Source of the DNA: Cystobasidium ongulense
Lineage: Eukaryota; Basidiomycota; Cystobasidiomycetes; Cystobasidiales; Cystobasidiaceae
Direction: 5' to 3'
Assembly (NCBI GenBank): GCA_022835595.1
Contig: BQUP01000003.1
Location: 2,094,975-2,158,974 of the forward strand
DNA length: 64,000 nucleotides
Within the stretch, counting starts at the first letter, position 1, and each line of letters starts with the position of its first letter. This document shows, piece after piece, positions 13,992 to 23,942 of the stretch. A program made the position numbers and the translations under genes. The notes beneath the pieces were generated by a model that did not search any database, had not been told where the DNA came from, and saw only the letters and a list, made by a program, of their open reading frames with translations.

Positions 13992-14696
13992 GACAGCACT
14001 CTTTTTGAAATTTTATAGAAAGGAATTCATGATCCGTTTACTTCCACTTGTAGTCTTTACCATTCTCTCCTAAACGTTATTTAGACTGATAGTATCCAAT
14101 GCAAATATGTACACATCTTTGATCTTTGCACGTTTGGGAGGTCTTGCAATTGTTGACTTCGCATTGGGTGATAGTATGTTGCAGCCCTATTCTGAAGTGA
14201 TATTGCAGATTTAGAGAATCGGTCGAAGGATAGACCCGACGCCTTGCTTCTTGTCTGTCATCTCCAATCCTCGGTCATCTGCAGGTTGAGTTGTCGCAAC
14301 GAGAGAGAGAGAGAGAGAGAGAGAAAGAGTCGCTAGTGCCTCTGGACAAGCTTGCTTCGCTAAAGAATCGCTAGAAAATCTGTCCCGTCAAAACTGTCTG
14401 CCTGTCTGTATAACATTTTGTACTCCAAGGTTCGGCCATTAAATCGGCGGAGAGACAGACATGTAGTCTATATATTACTTTAGGGAGGGACACGTTCTGT
14501 GTGCGAAAGGGCTTTACGTACCAGCTAGTGAGGATCGGTGTCTGGCCCTGTTAACGGCACAGTATAGCATACAGCGTTCTTCTCGAATGCACACTGGACC
14601 CGCGTGATTCCACTTTATGAAGCAGTTTTCAGGCGTCCGCCCGGCTAGCACCTAGTCCTTTGTTGCTCCTGGAGTAGTGGGACGGTAAAGCCACAA
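13992..14696. other. Intergenic region with a GA microsatellite
   Basis: No frame of note is present. The right part is the 3' side of the minus-strand GatC/F-like gene. The only clear feature is the dinucleotide run at 14301-14324. Confidence 0.55.
14301..14324. repeat. (GA)12 microsatellite
   Basis: Twelve perfect GA units are followed by an impure AAAGAG. Confidence 0.95.
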
Positions 14697-15302
14697 TTAT
14701 TCCACATCCACAGCTTGACGTTTCTTGACGACATAGTAACCGGCTACCTGTTTTGATGCGAGGTGGAGCATTGCTTTGGCCTCATCACGTCGACTTTCTG
14801 AAGCAGGTTTCTCATCCATGGAAGCTGATTTCTTCGTCTTTGTCGGTTGGACGATGCTTTCCCAATCGATTTGTATGCCTTCGTTTTCAGGCCATATCCT
14901 TCCGTCAGGTATTCTATCCAGCCTTGAGCTAGCTTGATGTGTTGAATCAGGACGGACACCCTCTACCAGTCTGACCATCTCTTCCAAGGCTTGCTTCTTC
15001 TCGGTAAACTCGGGTGTGCCTGTTTGGGGAGGTACCAAAGCCGCCAGCTTGTACAGATGCAGGAATTGGTCGTCGGAAATGACAGGTGTGGGAAGTTCTG
15101 ACAGGAATGTCTTGATGCTATATGATGGCTTAAGTGGGATGCCGTCTTCATCGACTGCGACTGCTGTCTGGCCAACGACTGCTTGGGATGGCTGATTGTG
15201 CCTGTGACTTGCTGTGTTGCTCATGGCTCTGGCGTGTGGGAGGCTGTTCGGTCGTCTAAGATGGCGAGTGAAACATAGTCTTGCTATCCGTGGCTGGAGC
15301 AT
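14697..15302 (-). CDS. Mitochondrial Glu-tRNA(Gln) amidotransferase GatC/GatF-like subunit
   Basis: This is a single exon of 201 residues. The ATG at 15302-15300 is chosen because the frame upstream runs into the divergent VPS17 gene and because the first 25 residues (MLQPRIARLCFTRHLRR) look like a mitochondrial targeting peptide, rich in Arg and lacking acids. The core SIKTFLSELPTPVISDDQF, HLYKLAALVPP and EEMVRLVEGVR resembles the GatC fold that wraps GatA and GatB. Family knowledge: GatCAB/GatFAB converts Glu-tRNA(Gln) to Gln-tRNA(Gln) in mitochondria. A conserved DGRIWPE block lies near residue 150. I cannot decide between the GatC and GatF names, and the assignment rests on a short helical core. 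Confidence 0.6.
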   Translation of the reverse strand: MLQPRIARLCFTRHLRRPNSLPHARAMSNTASHRHNQPSQAVVGQTAVAVDEDGIPLKPSYSIKTFLSELPTPVISDDQFLHLYKLAALVPPQTGTPEFTEKKQALEEMVRLVEGVRPDSTHQASSRLDRIPDGRIWPENEGIQIDWESIVQPTKTKKSASMDEKPASESRRDEAKAMLHLASKQVAGYYVVKKRQAVDVE

Positions 15303-15487
15303 CTTGTGCGAGAACAAGCTGCTCTTGAATTGCTTTGAAGTAGGGAGGGAACCACTTTCATTGATCTCGTGCTTGATGCGATTGCGAAGATGATGATGAT
15401 GATCAGATTGTTGGCGACTGGTACACCTCTTTCCACCTGCCAACACAATCTCAGAGCACGAACGACAAACGCGAGCAGACACACGCC
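15303..15487. promoter_or_regulatory. Compact divergent promoter, GatC/F-like / VPS17
   Basis: 185 bases lie between start codons, and a short GAT repeat sits at about 15388-15402. No defined factor site was recognised. Confidence 0.45.
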
Positions 15488-18318
15488 ATGTCAGACCCGC
15501 TCTCGGTGCTGCTCGGGAACGGCGAGGGTTCCAGCAGTGGAGCGCCTGCGACGCCATCCAAGTCGCGCATATCGTCGAGGCCACCGCCGTTTGTACGACC
15601 GACCCCAGCGAGTCCTGGAGGATCAACAGCAGCAGCGGCCAACAATAGCAACAGCATTCATTACTCGTCGCAGCCTCCCAATAATCCCAATGTCGAGCAA
15701 TTCCCGAATGGCGCGAATCAACAGTATACATCCATTGTGCGCTCCCAAAGCCCGCTAGCACCACGACCACCTCTGCCCGGACAGCTGCAACGGCCAGTCT
15801 CGCCAATCCAGTGGAATCAGAGCAGTCTCCAACAGAGTGAGACTCCTTTTCAAAACCGCCAGCAAGCAGGACATCCTACAGGACCTTTCTCACCAGCATC
15901 CCCTAATGCGTGGGCGTCATCGCCCGAATCAGCTTCAGGACCAGCAGGAGGAGGGTCGCAACAACCTCGCCAATACCAAAATCTATCAGCTTCTGTTCCA
16001 GGTCCCGTTCCTGTGCCTCCGCCTGTCGGAAGTCTGAGCGGACCGTCACGTCCGCTTTATAGTCCAGGCATACCCAGGTCGCCGGTGGCTGAGAGCCCTT
16101 CGCGATCCCAGCATGGCGGTTCTGGGCAGAATGGACAGGCATACCAAGGCACTGCACAACAACAACAAGCAGCGAAGGTTCCGCCATACTTGCGCATCCG
16201 GGTGACAGGTATCGATCGCGCAAAGAAGGAACTCGGTATAAAGATGGATGCTCAAACGAACATCCCCACGTATCACCGTCGCCAATCTCCAATATTCGAG
16301 CGCACCTACAATGAATTCATGCAACTGCATGGCGCTCTATCCGCAAACCATCCAGAAGCCATCTTACCTGCTTTGCCACTGCCACAAACATCCGCGACTA
16401 ACGAAGAAGAAGAAGACCGATTCCTTAAAGGCGTGTTCCAGAAGTTTATGGATAGGATAACAAGAGATAGATCTGTTATACAAGACGATGAGCTGCGCAG
16501 CTTCATTGAAGCCGACTTCGGGGTGAGCATCTTCTCATTTCTTGGTATGTATAAGCATACACCAGTCTAATACAGCTGCACCCGCAGTATACCCCGCTCA
16601 CAAAAGCAAAGAAGCTGAAAGCAGGCTCTGGAGGTTTCCTATCCCGCTCTTCCTCCAGGCCACTCCTTGGAGAAGACGGCGAGCCGGACTTTCTGGTCAC
16701 TTCGAAAGTGCATTCAGCTGCACTGGAGACTGCTTTATCCGATACCTGCAAAACTTTGGAGAAAGTGCTCAAACACCAAACAGCATGCGCATCATCCTAC
16801 GCTGAATTAGCAACTGCTCTATCATCCTTCTCAACGACCGAATCTTACCCTCCTTTAACAGAAGGAATGAAGAGTCTAGCTGAAGCGATGACACATATCG
16901 CACAATTGGAGACTGGGCAAACGAATGCGACTGCCTTAGTCTTAGGCGATTCGTTAGCGTACGAAGCTGTCGAAGCAAAATCAGCCAAAGATGCATTACT
17001 CCAGCGACAGTATAATATTGATGAACTAAGGAATAGCATCAAAACCACTATCAACAAGCGTCGACAAATTGAAAAATTACGAGCTAGTGGAAGTATCAAA
17101 CCTGAAAGAGTAAATGAAGCTTTAGATGATTTAGAAGAAGCAGCAAAACATGAACAAGTTTTACAAAATCGAGTCGAAGCAATCTCGCGTAATCTTAGAC
17201 CTTCACTTCAAACTCATTTGAAAACTATGAATGATGACATGATTAGTATAGCTCTTGGACAAGCTAGAACTATGCTTGCTTATGAAACTAGAAAATTGCA
17301 AATCTACGATGGTATTCATTCTAAGATTGCTAGAATACCGGAAAGAGGAGCTGCAGATCAAAGTGTCGTGTATTATCATCAACAGCAAGCTGCGCAAGAT
17401 GTACCTGCTACGATGTCAAATGGCTCAGTCACAGCTGCACCTCCTGCCGGCCCAATACAGCCAACAGCTCTTCCACAGTCTTCAAACATGTCACCGTCTT
17501 CATCTCACCACACACATCTTTCGTCAGCATCGACGACGCATGATACTACGGGCGCACAGTCCAAGTTTATGGCTACACAAGCTGCCATACAAGCAGAGAT
17601 GCAAGCGCAACGAGCGAGAGAAGAACGTCAAAGAGCGCAATTCGCTCAGGCCCGACAGCATCAACACCAGAAGCAGACTAGCCTAGGCCGCGCTGCCCCT
17701 CCTCCTGCTTCCAGTGAGACGGGATTACCTACACCGATCGCTTCTTCCACAGCGGCGCAAGCTCAAACGCCTACCTCACCTAGAGCTTCTCATCAGGCTG
17801 CTAGTCAGCCGCAGTCGCCATTGCATACTGTTGGCCAACAGAGATTGCCTGGTCATACCAACGAGAGGGCAGCACCAATTCAATCGAATAATACCATGTC
17901 TCAGTCCATGTTCGTACCGAATCAGCATCAGACCAGATCACCACCTTCTTCTCGTCGAACGGCATCCATCACTCATGCACCTGCAAGTGGTGTGGATCCT
18001 CTGTCACCAGGAGGCTCATTTGCCTCTGCACCTAGCACTGCACCACTTCCACATGTGTCTGAGCCTTACCGACCACAACAGCAAACAGGGCAGATACCTT
18101 CATATAGTAATGCACCGAATAATATTTACAACAATAGTAGCAGTCCTCACCAGCAGCAAAGTCAATCCAATGGTAACATGACTCAATCTGTCCTTTTACC
18201 AGGTAGAAATGCACAGCTTGGGTTTAGAACTGCTCCTTCTTCCCAACAAAATACAGTTGATGAGAGAAAAAGAGCGGATGCGAGAAAAGCTGCTAGTTTC
18301 TTGGCTGGTGCTTTCTAA
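15488..18318 (+). CDS. VPS17: Vps17-like retromer sorting nexin (PX-BAR)
   Basis: Exons 15488-16522 and 16588-18318 give 921 residues. Residues 1-225 are disordered and Pro/Ser/Gln-rich. A PX domain follows at about 230-345 (PYLRIRVTGIDRAKKELGIK, then RRQSPIFERTYNEFMQLHGAL-type spacing and FIEADFG). A link YTPLTKAKKLKAG leads into a BAR-like helical region at about 385-585 with LRPSLQTHLKTMNDDM. The C-terminal third is low-complexity. Family knowledge: Vps17 pairs with Vps5 to form the membrane-bending half of retromer, which recycles receptors from endosomes to the Golgi. Other SNX-BARs are possible, but the long N-terminus before PX and the overall pattern fit Vps17. Confidence 0.85.
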
Positions 18319-18770
18319 AGCTCTAAAGAATCAGTATTGAATGCGAGCCTTGGAGGATTGTTGTTTCACGATGGTACGGTGAATCACCCGGTGTAGGTGG
18401 TTTCAGTTGATTACGACTGCTTTTTGAGTGTCATTTACGCGATATTTCTGCAGAAGAATTCGAGTCTATACCGTTCTTTCTAAGACAACTTGTCATACTT
18501 AGCCTTCTTTGATTGCTTGTAGCCTAGTTTTAAGTTTCCCCTCGTAAGCCCTAGCCGCAACTTAAGTAACGCAAAGGGTGACTTGTGAAAAGATCGTATG
18601 GTTGGAGTGTAAGTTGGGCGGAACCGTTTGCTCGGTTTCTATTTGATATACATATATTACAATACTGCTTTACGTCTTCTTTGAAATAGGATTCTGCTTA
18701 GCTGAAACGATTACTACTACTGCTGTCCGTGCTTTGGTGTAACCTGTCTCCATCTACTCGAGTATGGGTA
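18319..18770. other. Convergent 3' intergenic region
   Basis: This lies between the stops of VPS17 and prefoldin 2. It is T-rich and looks like two untranslated regions. Nothing else is seen. Confidence 0.6.
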
Positions 18771-19483
18771 CTACGGCGCTCTTTGAACGACTATGTTGTT
18801 CTTTTTCTGGAACTCTTCGAATTCTACCGAACACATCATCGTCAGTCTGGTCAGAGAGAGCGATGTAGAGCCTAAACACGATTATGGACATACCCTGTTC
18901 ACGCTTCTTGTATGTCACGCTTAGCTGTTCAATCACGCTTTGCACCTGGGAGGGAGACGTTCAGAGGATGAATCCTGCCAGTAATGAGAGAGTGTAAGAA
19001 TTCCTTACCCCCTTGTAATTCGTCTGAAGCTGTGGGTAGATGTCTTTTACTGTTTTCTGGACTAGGATGCCCCCTACCATCCGAAAGCACTTTCTGTCAG
19101 GATCCTCCTCGTTGACTTGACGGAGTGTTTCTAGGACGAGACTGCAAACGGATGTCATCGTAAGTATATAGATTATACGAGGCTCCCATGCCAGTCTAGG
19201 CCAAGCTCACGTATGCTCGTCGGCGTCTCTCTCGAGTTCCGAGACTTTGTTGATGACTGTTGGCGGTGTGTGGATTAGTTAGTATCGTAGAGTAGACTAT
19301 TTAACATGCAGGACCCACTCTCGGACAGCTCAGTGCGCCGTCTGTTGTATTCTTGCGTCAAAGCTGCAATTGTAAATGTGAGTATACACGGTCAATCGAG
19401 CATCAGCAGCATGAAAGCGTAGCACGCTCACCAGCATCGGAAGGGCGCGACGAGGCGACTGCAGGCTTTGCAGATGTGCTCAT
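18771..19483 (-). CDS. PFD2: Prefoldin subunit 2
   Basis: A protein of about 125 residues is split over roughly six exons in 713 bases. After splicing it reads MSTSAKPAVASSRPSDA, then LTQEYNRRRTELSE, KVSELERDADEHT, the diagnostic RKCFRMVGGILVQKTVKD, then a second coiled coil ending EFEEFQKKNNIVVQ. Prefoldin 2 is a beta-type subunit (helix, beta hairpins, helix) of the hexamer that passes nascent actin and tubulin to the CCT chaperonin. The first exon is 19432-19483 and the stop is TAG at 18773-18771. It is head to head with NDUFS8. One intron border (after LSE) uses a GTGGGT donor and is the least certain. Confidence 0.9.
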
Positions 19484-19672
19484 TGTGTTGAATAGATGTT
19501 GGAATGGCTTCAGTCGTGCAAAAGCAGAGGTCAGCCACATTCGACGCATCGACTCGAGGCTGATTGGATTGCAGACTGCCTTCTTCACCTTTGCATCGAC
19601 ACGACCCACTCGACTCGACTCGACTCGACTCAAGCAAGGCAAGGATAGCCAGCCCATCCAGACCTTTACACC
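19484..19672. promoter_or_regulatory. Divergent promoter, PFD2 / NDUFS8, with a CGACT pentamer tract
   Basis: 189 bases separate the start codons. Just before NDUFS8 lies a perfect tract of just under five CGACT units (19608-19631). Confidence 0.5.
19608..19631. repeat. (ACTCG)n pentanucleotide microsatellite
   Basis: Twenty-four bases of perfect period-5 repeat lie in the NDUFS8 leader or core promoter, 42 bases before its ATG. Confidence 0.95.
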
Positions 19673-20817
19673 ATGAGCCCTCTATCCCGCACTCCCGTCG
19701 CGGCGGCCAGCTTCATGCTCCGTGCCGCCTACACAGGGCAATCAAGTGGATCCGCCATTCCATCCAGAATCCTGCCCATGCTCGCGTCCACATCCAGAGC
19801 AAGCACTCGCGCATTCTCATCCACCACTCGAGCGCTAGAGAAGCCTCCTACTTCAGGCGGCGACGTCGAGCGTCTCTCGACGACCACCCAGTCGCTCTAC
19901 GGCAGCTCGCAGAAGGCAGCTCAAGCAGCCCCATCCAGTCTCGTTGGCGGACGAGTTGGCGTCATTGCACCCTCACAAGCTCTCACTGAAGACTGGGCTA
20001 TTCAGCACGACTATCCTGACTATTCAAAGGGCCCCTCTGCCCTCGACAAGGCTTCGCGCCTGTTCTTCTTCTCCGAGATCCTCAGAGGCATGTGGGTGGT
20101 GTGAGTGGAGTATTCATCTTTTGACAGTTGAGAGCTATCACTGAGTGCACTACCGTCTATTTCGCACTTCAGCCTCGAGAACTTCTTCCGTCCTCCCTTG
20201 TAGGTCATGCTTTCATTCCCTCTCTCCTGCCTGTCTTTTGAGCGCCGCTAACGCACCTCTCATCATTCGTCCGCCACCACAGCACAATCATGTATCCCTT
20301 CGAGAAAGGCCCACTCTCACCCAGATTCAGAGGAGAGCACGCACTGCGAAGATACGCAACTGGCGAAGAGAGATGTATTGCCTGCAAGCTGTGCGAGGCT
20401 ATCTGTCCAGCTCAGGCTATCACCATCGAGTCCGAGACAAGAGCCGATGGTGGCAGAAGGACCACAAGATATGATCGTGCGTGTGGATATACGAAGACCA
20501 CGAGTAGACGAGATGTGCTGACGCTCGCTGAATGTCTCTTCCTGTCTCCAGTCGACATGACAAAGTGCATCTACTGCGGTTTCTGCCAGGAAGCTTGCCC
20601 AGTTGACGCCATTGTCGAATGTAAGTGACTACGATTCCGCTGTGCACCAGATTGCAAGCTCATCTCCTTATCATTCGTCTATACAGCCCAAAATATGGAG
20701 TACACCACCGAAACTCGTGAAGAACTCCTCTATAACAAAGAAAAACTTCTGGCAAACGGAGATCGTTTGGAAGCTGAACTAGCAGCCAACTTACACTCGG
20801 ATCACCTATATCGTTAA
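19673..20817 (+). CDS. NDUFS8: NADH:ubiquinone oxidoreductase 23 kDa subunit (TYKY)
   Basis: Five exons (19673-20100, 20173-20199, 20283-20476, 20552-20620, 20687-20817) give 282 residues. Residues 1-60 form a mitochondrial presequence rich in Ser/Arg/Ala. Two ferredoxin-type 4Fe-4S motifs are present: [12 protein letters not shown] with Cys183, 186, 189 and 193, and [12 protein letters not shown] with Cys222, 225, 228 and 232. The block [20 protein letters not shown] is diagnostic. The protein carries clusters N6a and N6b in the peripheral arm of complex I, passing electrons to N2 and ubiquinone. Exon 2 is only 27 bases. The complex I assembly factor NDUFAF3 lies 18 kb away in the same window. 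Confidence 0.97.
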
Positions 20818-21182
20818 TACCACCGCTTATTGATTACACTTGCCCGAACTCCGAATCGTTGTCGCTGGATGGCGAAAGACTATTGGGAAATGCACGTATG
20901 CGCTACTGTGGCGGAAAGTACCGGACACGACGGGTCCTGGCATACTTAGATTGTCTTTATATCTCCTTGCAAAGACGTCACCACTTGTACTGTACTCATT
21001 ACACAGCAGTCGTTTGTACTTGATTACCCGAGACCATCGTTTAATGCAAGCCAAGGTTACCATTTTTCCGAAGACAATGTCAGCAGATCTGCCCCGTGAG
21101 ACTAGCATTGCTTCAATACAATATTGCTACAAGGTCACTTGCAAGAATCGCCCGCAGTTCGGAAGATAGTGATAGACAAAGA
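20818..21182. other. Convergent 3' intergenic region
   Basis: 365 bases lie between the stops of NDUFS8 and TLS1. No gene or RNA signal is seen. Confidence 0.6.
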
Positions 21183-22536
21183 TTACCGCTTTCCTTTGCC
21201 TCTCCCTCGAGGATTATTGGCACCAGATCGCTTCCATCGCTCTGCCACCATATCATCGGTCGCGTACTCCTTGGGTTGACGTCCCTCTCGCGCCTTCTTC
21301 TTTGCTTCCGCATCGAAATATTGTTTCATATCCTTTTCATACTCTTCTTCCTCACTATCATCCTCTATACCAGCTTCAACTTTAGCAGCTTTTAGAGCAT
21401 CAAAGTCAGTTTGATTGCCTTTAGCATGTCTAAAGTATCTTAATCCAGCATAAGTAGAATCGTGGTAATCATCATGTTTACCTTGACCTGCCAATCTTTT
21501 ATCTCTTGCATCCATTAATCTTCTTTTAGCATTTTCAGTAGCTTCTATGTTCTTCAATCTACTATCTATACCTAAATCTACTTCTGGAATACTTGTAAGC
21601 ATAGCAGACGAAGTAGCTACATTTCCTTCTTCTTCATCTCTCTTTGGTTCTATAAGATACTTCTCTGCTACTTTGAATAGCTCATCTCGTGGATCAAGTG
21701 CTGCTAGTTCTTTATCTGCATCAAAGTCTGCACCTGCTTCTTGACCTCGGCGTTTCTTGAGTTCTCGTTCGATATACGCCATCATGTGCTTGTCTACGTC
21801 GACTATACCCGTTTGATGAGTGAAGTTATCCGTCTTCATGATCTTTCTTGTAATTGCATCACCTTCATTCTCATCCTCACTGCGTACAAGAAATGACATG
21901 GCATAGAACGTCAATTATACAGCTTAACAATGTCGCTACATTTGAAGTTGTCTTACCTATCTTCCTTCTCAGCGGTTCTGCCCTGCTGCTGCAGACCATA
22001 TGAATCCACCGGTTCTTCAACTTTCTTCTTCTTACGCTTCTTCTCGCGGTTGATAGAATTAAGTTTCTCCAAGTCTATTCCTTCTTTGCGTGTTGCTTGA
22101 CGTAGTTTGCGAAGTTCTATCAATTCTGCGAGATTGCTGGGTGTACCTTCGCGGTCGTCGTCGTCTTGTTCGGCTGTACTGACCTCAGGTCTAGGTCAGT
22201 GGCATGGTCAGCTGGGGCAGGTATTGACTGGTGTTGCCCCTGCTCGGGATACTAGGACATGACTCACTGTCGTGTTCCGTCTGCTGAAGTCAGAGCCCCA
22301 TCACCACTCTCTCCTGCTAAGGACTGTCTCGGTGCTGGACTGTCTGTGGCCGCCCGACGATGGGACAAAGACGAGGCATTCTTGTTCCGTTTCTTGAACA
22401 CTATGGGCGCAGATGACGTTGACGCTTCAGCTTGTAGATCTGCCATATCTACGAGTTTGTTATTTCTCAGATCAGTTGGAGGAAGCAGAGAGTGGAAGGG
22501 AGCTTTGGAAGTTGAGCGGCTTTCTTTCCTACTCAT
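21183..22536 (-). CDS. TLS1: TLS1 / C9orf78-like splicing factor
   Basis: Exons 22268-22536, 21957-22190 and 21183-21879 give 399 residues. The N-terminus has VFKKRNKN. The middle carries ELRKLRQATRKEGIDLEKL-type sequence, and the conserved block DNFTHQTGIVDVDKHMMAYI is typical of the hepatocellular-carcinoma-antigen-59 family. The tail is highly charged and ends basic (ERWKRSGANNPRGRGKGKR). Family knowledge: human C9orf78 is a late spliceosomal protein contacting Brr2, and fission yeast Tls1 affects splicing of telomere and heterochromatin factors. Nuclear location is inferred from composition. It converges on NDUFS8. Confidence 0.88.
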
Positions 22537-22953
22537 GCATGATCAAGAAGTGAAAGCGGGCAGTAACAATGGTAGGTTAATACAGTGCAAGACAGGTCTG
22601 AAAATGCATCTAACATGCTCGACTGTGCTTGTCTTGCTACAGTCACGCGCCGCTGCCCTCAATCGACATAATGCTCGCGAGCTGGGTAAGGGACTTCCAT
22701 CGTCCTGTCACTTGCGAGGTTGTATAGCAGCTGAAGAATTGGTGTCATAATACAGGCCGATTCACCTCGCAAGCTACTCTTCGAGCGAACCAGCGAGTCC
22801 TACTGGCCCCCGTTGCAAGATGGCGGAAAGAGCCTGTGAAGCTGGGTTAGTTGATGCGACTTTGTGAACACGCTTTGCCTTCTCCAAATCTGGCAGGCTG
22901 TTTACTCGGAGTGGAGATGAAAAGAGACTGATTATTATCTGCAACACGCGCAG
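22537..22953. other. Region upstream of the unplaced ORF, probably with unresolved small exons
   Basis: A stretch at about 22756-22840 (+) reads ADSPRKLLFERTSESYWPP in one frame and could be an internal exon. An ATG followed by a GTAAGG donor lies at about 22671-22685. I could not join these in phase to the frame beginning at 22954, so they are only reported as candidates. Confidence 0.35.
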
Positions 22954-23699
22954 GGAACTCCAATATCCGCGTTACGAAATGGGTCAAATGGCTCGAAGAA
23001 GGAGCAGATGCAGACGACCAAGTAACGGAAGAACAGCTGACAGCTTCAGTCGATGGGGCGAATAGCTTTTTACAACCTGCAGCTGCTGCAACAGCGGCAA
23101 GTGTACCCCCATCAGCTGTGAACACTCCTCCGGTCAATACACCTGCTATCAATACCTCTGGCTCGGAAACACCTCTGATTGCTATAAAACCTGGAATGGG
23201 CTTGGATGTGCCCGGGATAGCCACCCCAATAGGAGAGTCGTCCTTGCAATTACCTGCATCATCTACGATGCCTATAGCTCCTTCGCCGCTTGGTGTTCAG
23301 TCGGAAACTGCAACGGCAGACATTCAAGAGGACAGTCAAGCAGACATGTCTGTTCAAGCAAAGATTTCTGGAGAGAATACCAACGAAATCCCAGCAGGTG
23401 ACACGTTACCAGGGGAAGGTGATGATGGAAGTAACATGCAAATCGAGGCGGATCAACGCGAATACGACACGAATATGGTTCCCGAATTGCAGGGCGCAGA
23501 AGCTGCGCAAACCCGGACTTTACTAGGTGAGAATATGGCTACTGTCTTTGCCATTCAAAATAGTAGTGATACTAATCAAACCTTGCCATTTTCTTCGCAC
23601 TACCTGTTCTCGTTATGTGCAATTGCTTCTCCTTGCCACCACTCAGGCATTGGCGACCCGGTAGGAGGGGGCCCTCAAGAGATAATAGAACCGCAGTAG
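22954..23699 (+). CDS. Unrecognised acidic, Thr/Pro-rich protein (5' exons unresolved)
   Basis: The frame opens after an acceptor CAG at 22951-22953 and runs to TAG at 23699. It begins GNSNIRVTKWVKWLEEGAD, then has a Thr/Pro repeat (VNTPPVNTPAINTSG) and an acidic tail. A 120-base stretch at 23527-23646 has GTGAG and CAG ends but is a multiple of three without stops, so it may be an optional intron. The NIRVTKWVKW strand vaguely recalls the lysine/tryptophan motif of BCL7-type chromatin subunits, but I do not assign it. It lies 243 bases before VAC14 on the same strand. Confidence 0.5.
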
Positions 23700-23942
23700 A
23701 CCGCAGCTCATCAATGGTTCTATTCAAGACTGCCTTGCAGTGCCGTTCCCCATGTTGTTGTATGATATCTTGTCCCGTTAGAGCACGCTGCAAACATGTG
23801 ACTTGCATTTCTACGATCATCGCGTGTGGCTATCGCGTAAGGCGCTGGCAGCCCTTTGCAAGTCGTCCATTTGACGCTCATATGCGATAGACAAGACAAG
23901 AAGTAGACACTCGTCCGCCCGCGTGCAGATTCGCTCCACGCC

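Noticed and set aside
12375-14696. Possible transposon remnant in the gene-poor stretch
   Set aside because: No terminal repeats, target duplications or transposase/polymerase motifs could be seen.
14697-15806. Long (369-codon) version of the GatC/F-like frame
   Set aside because: The extension overlaps the divergent VPS17 coding sequence and the shared promoter. The ATG at 15302 gives a proper mitochondrial presequence.
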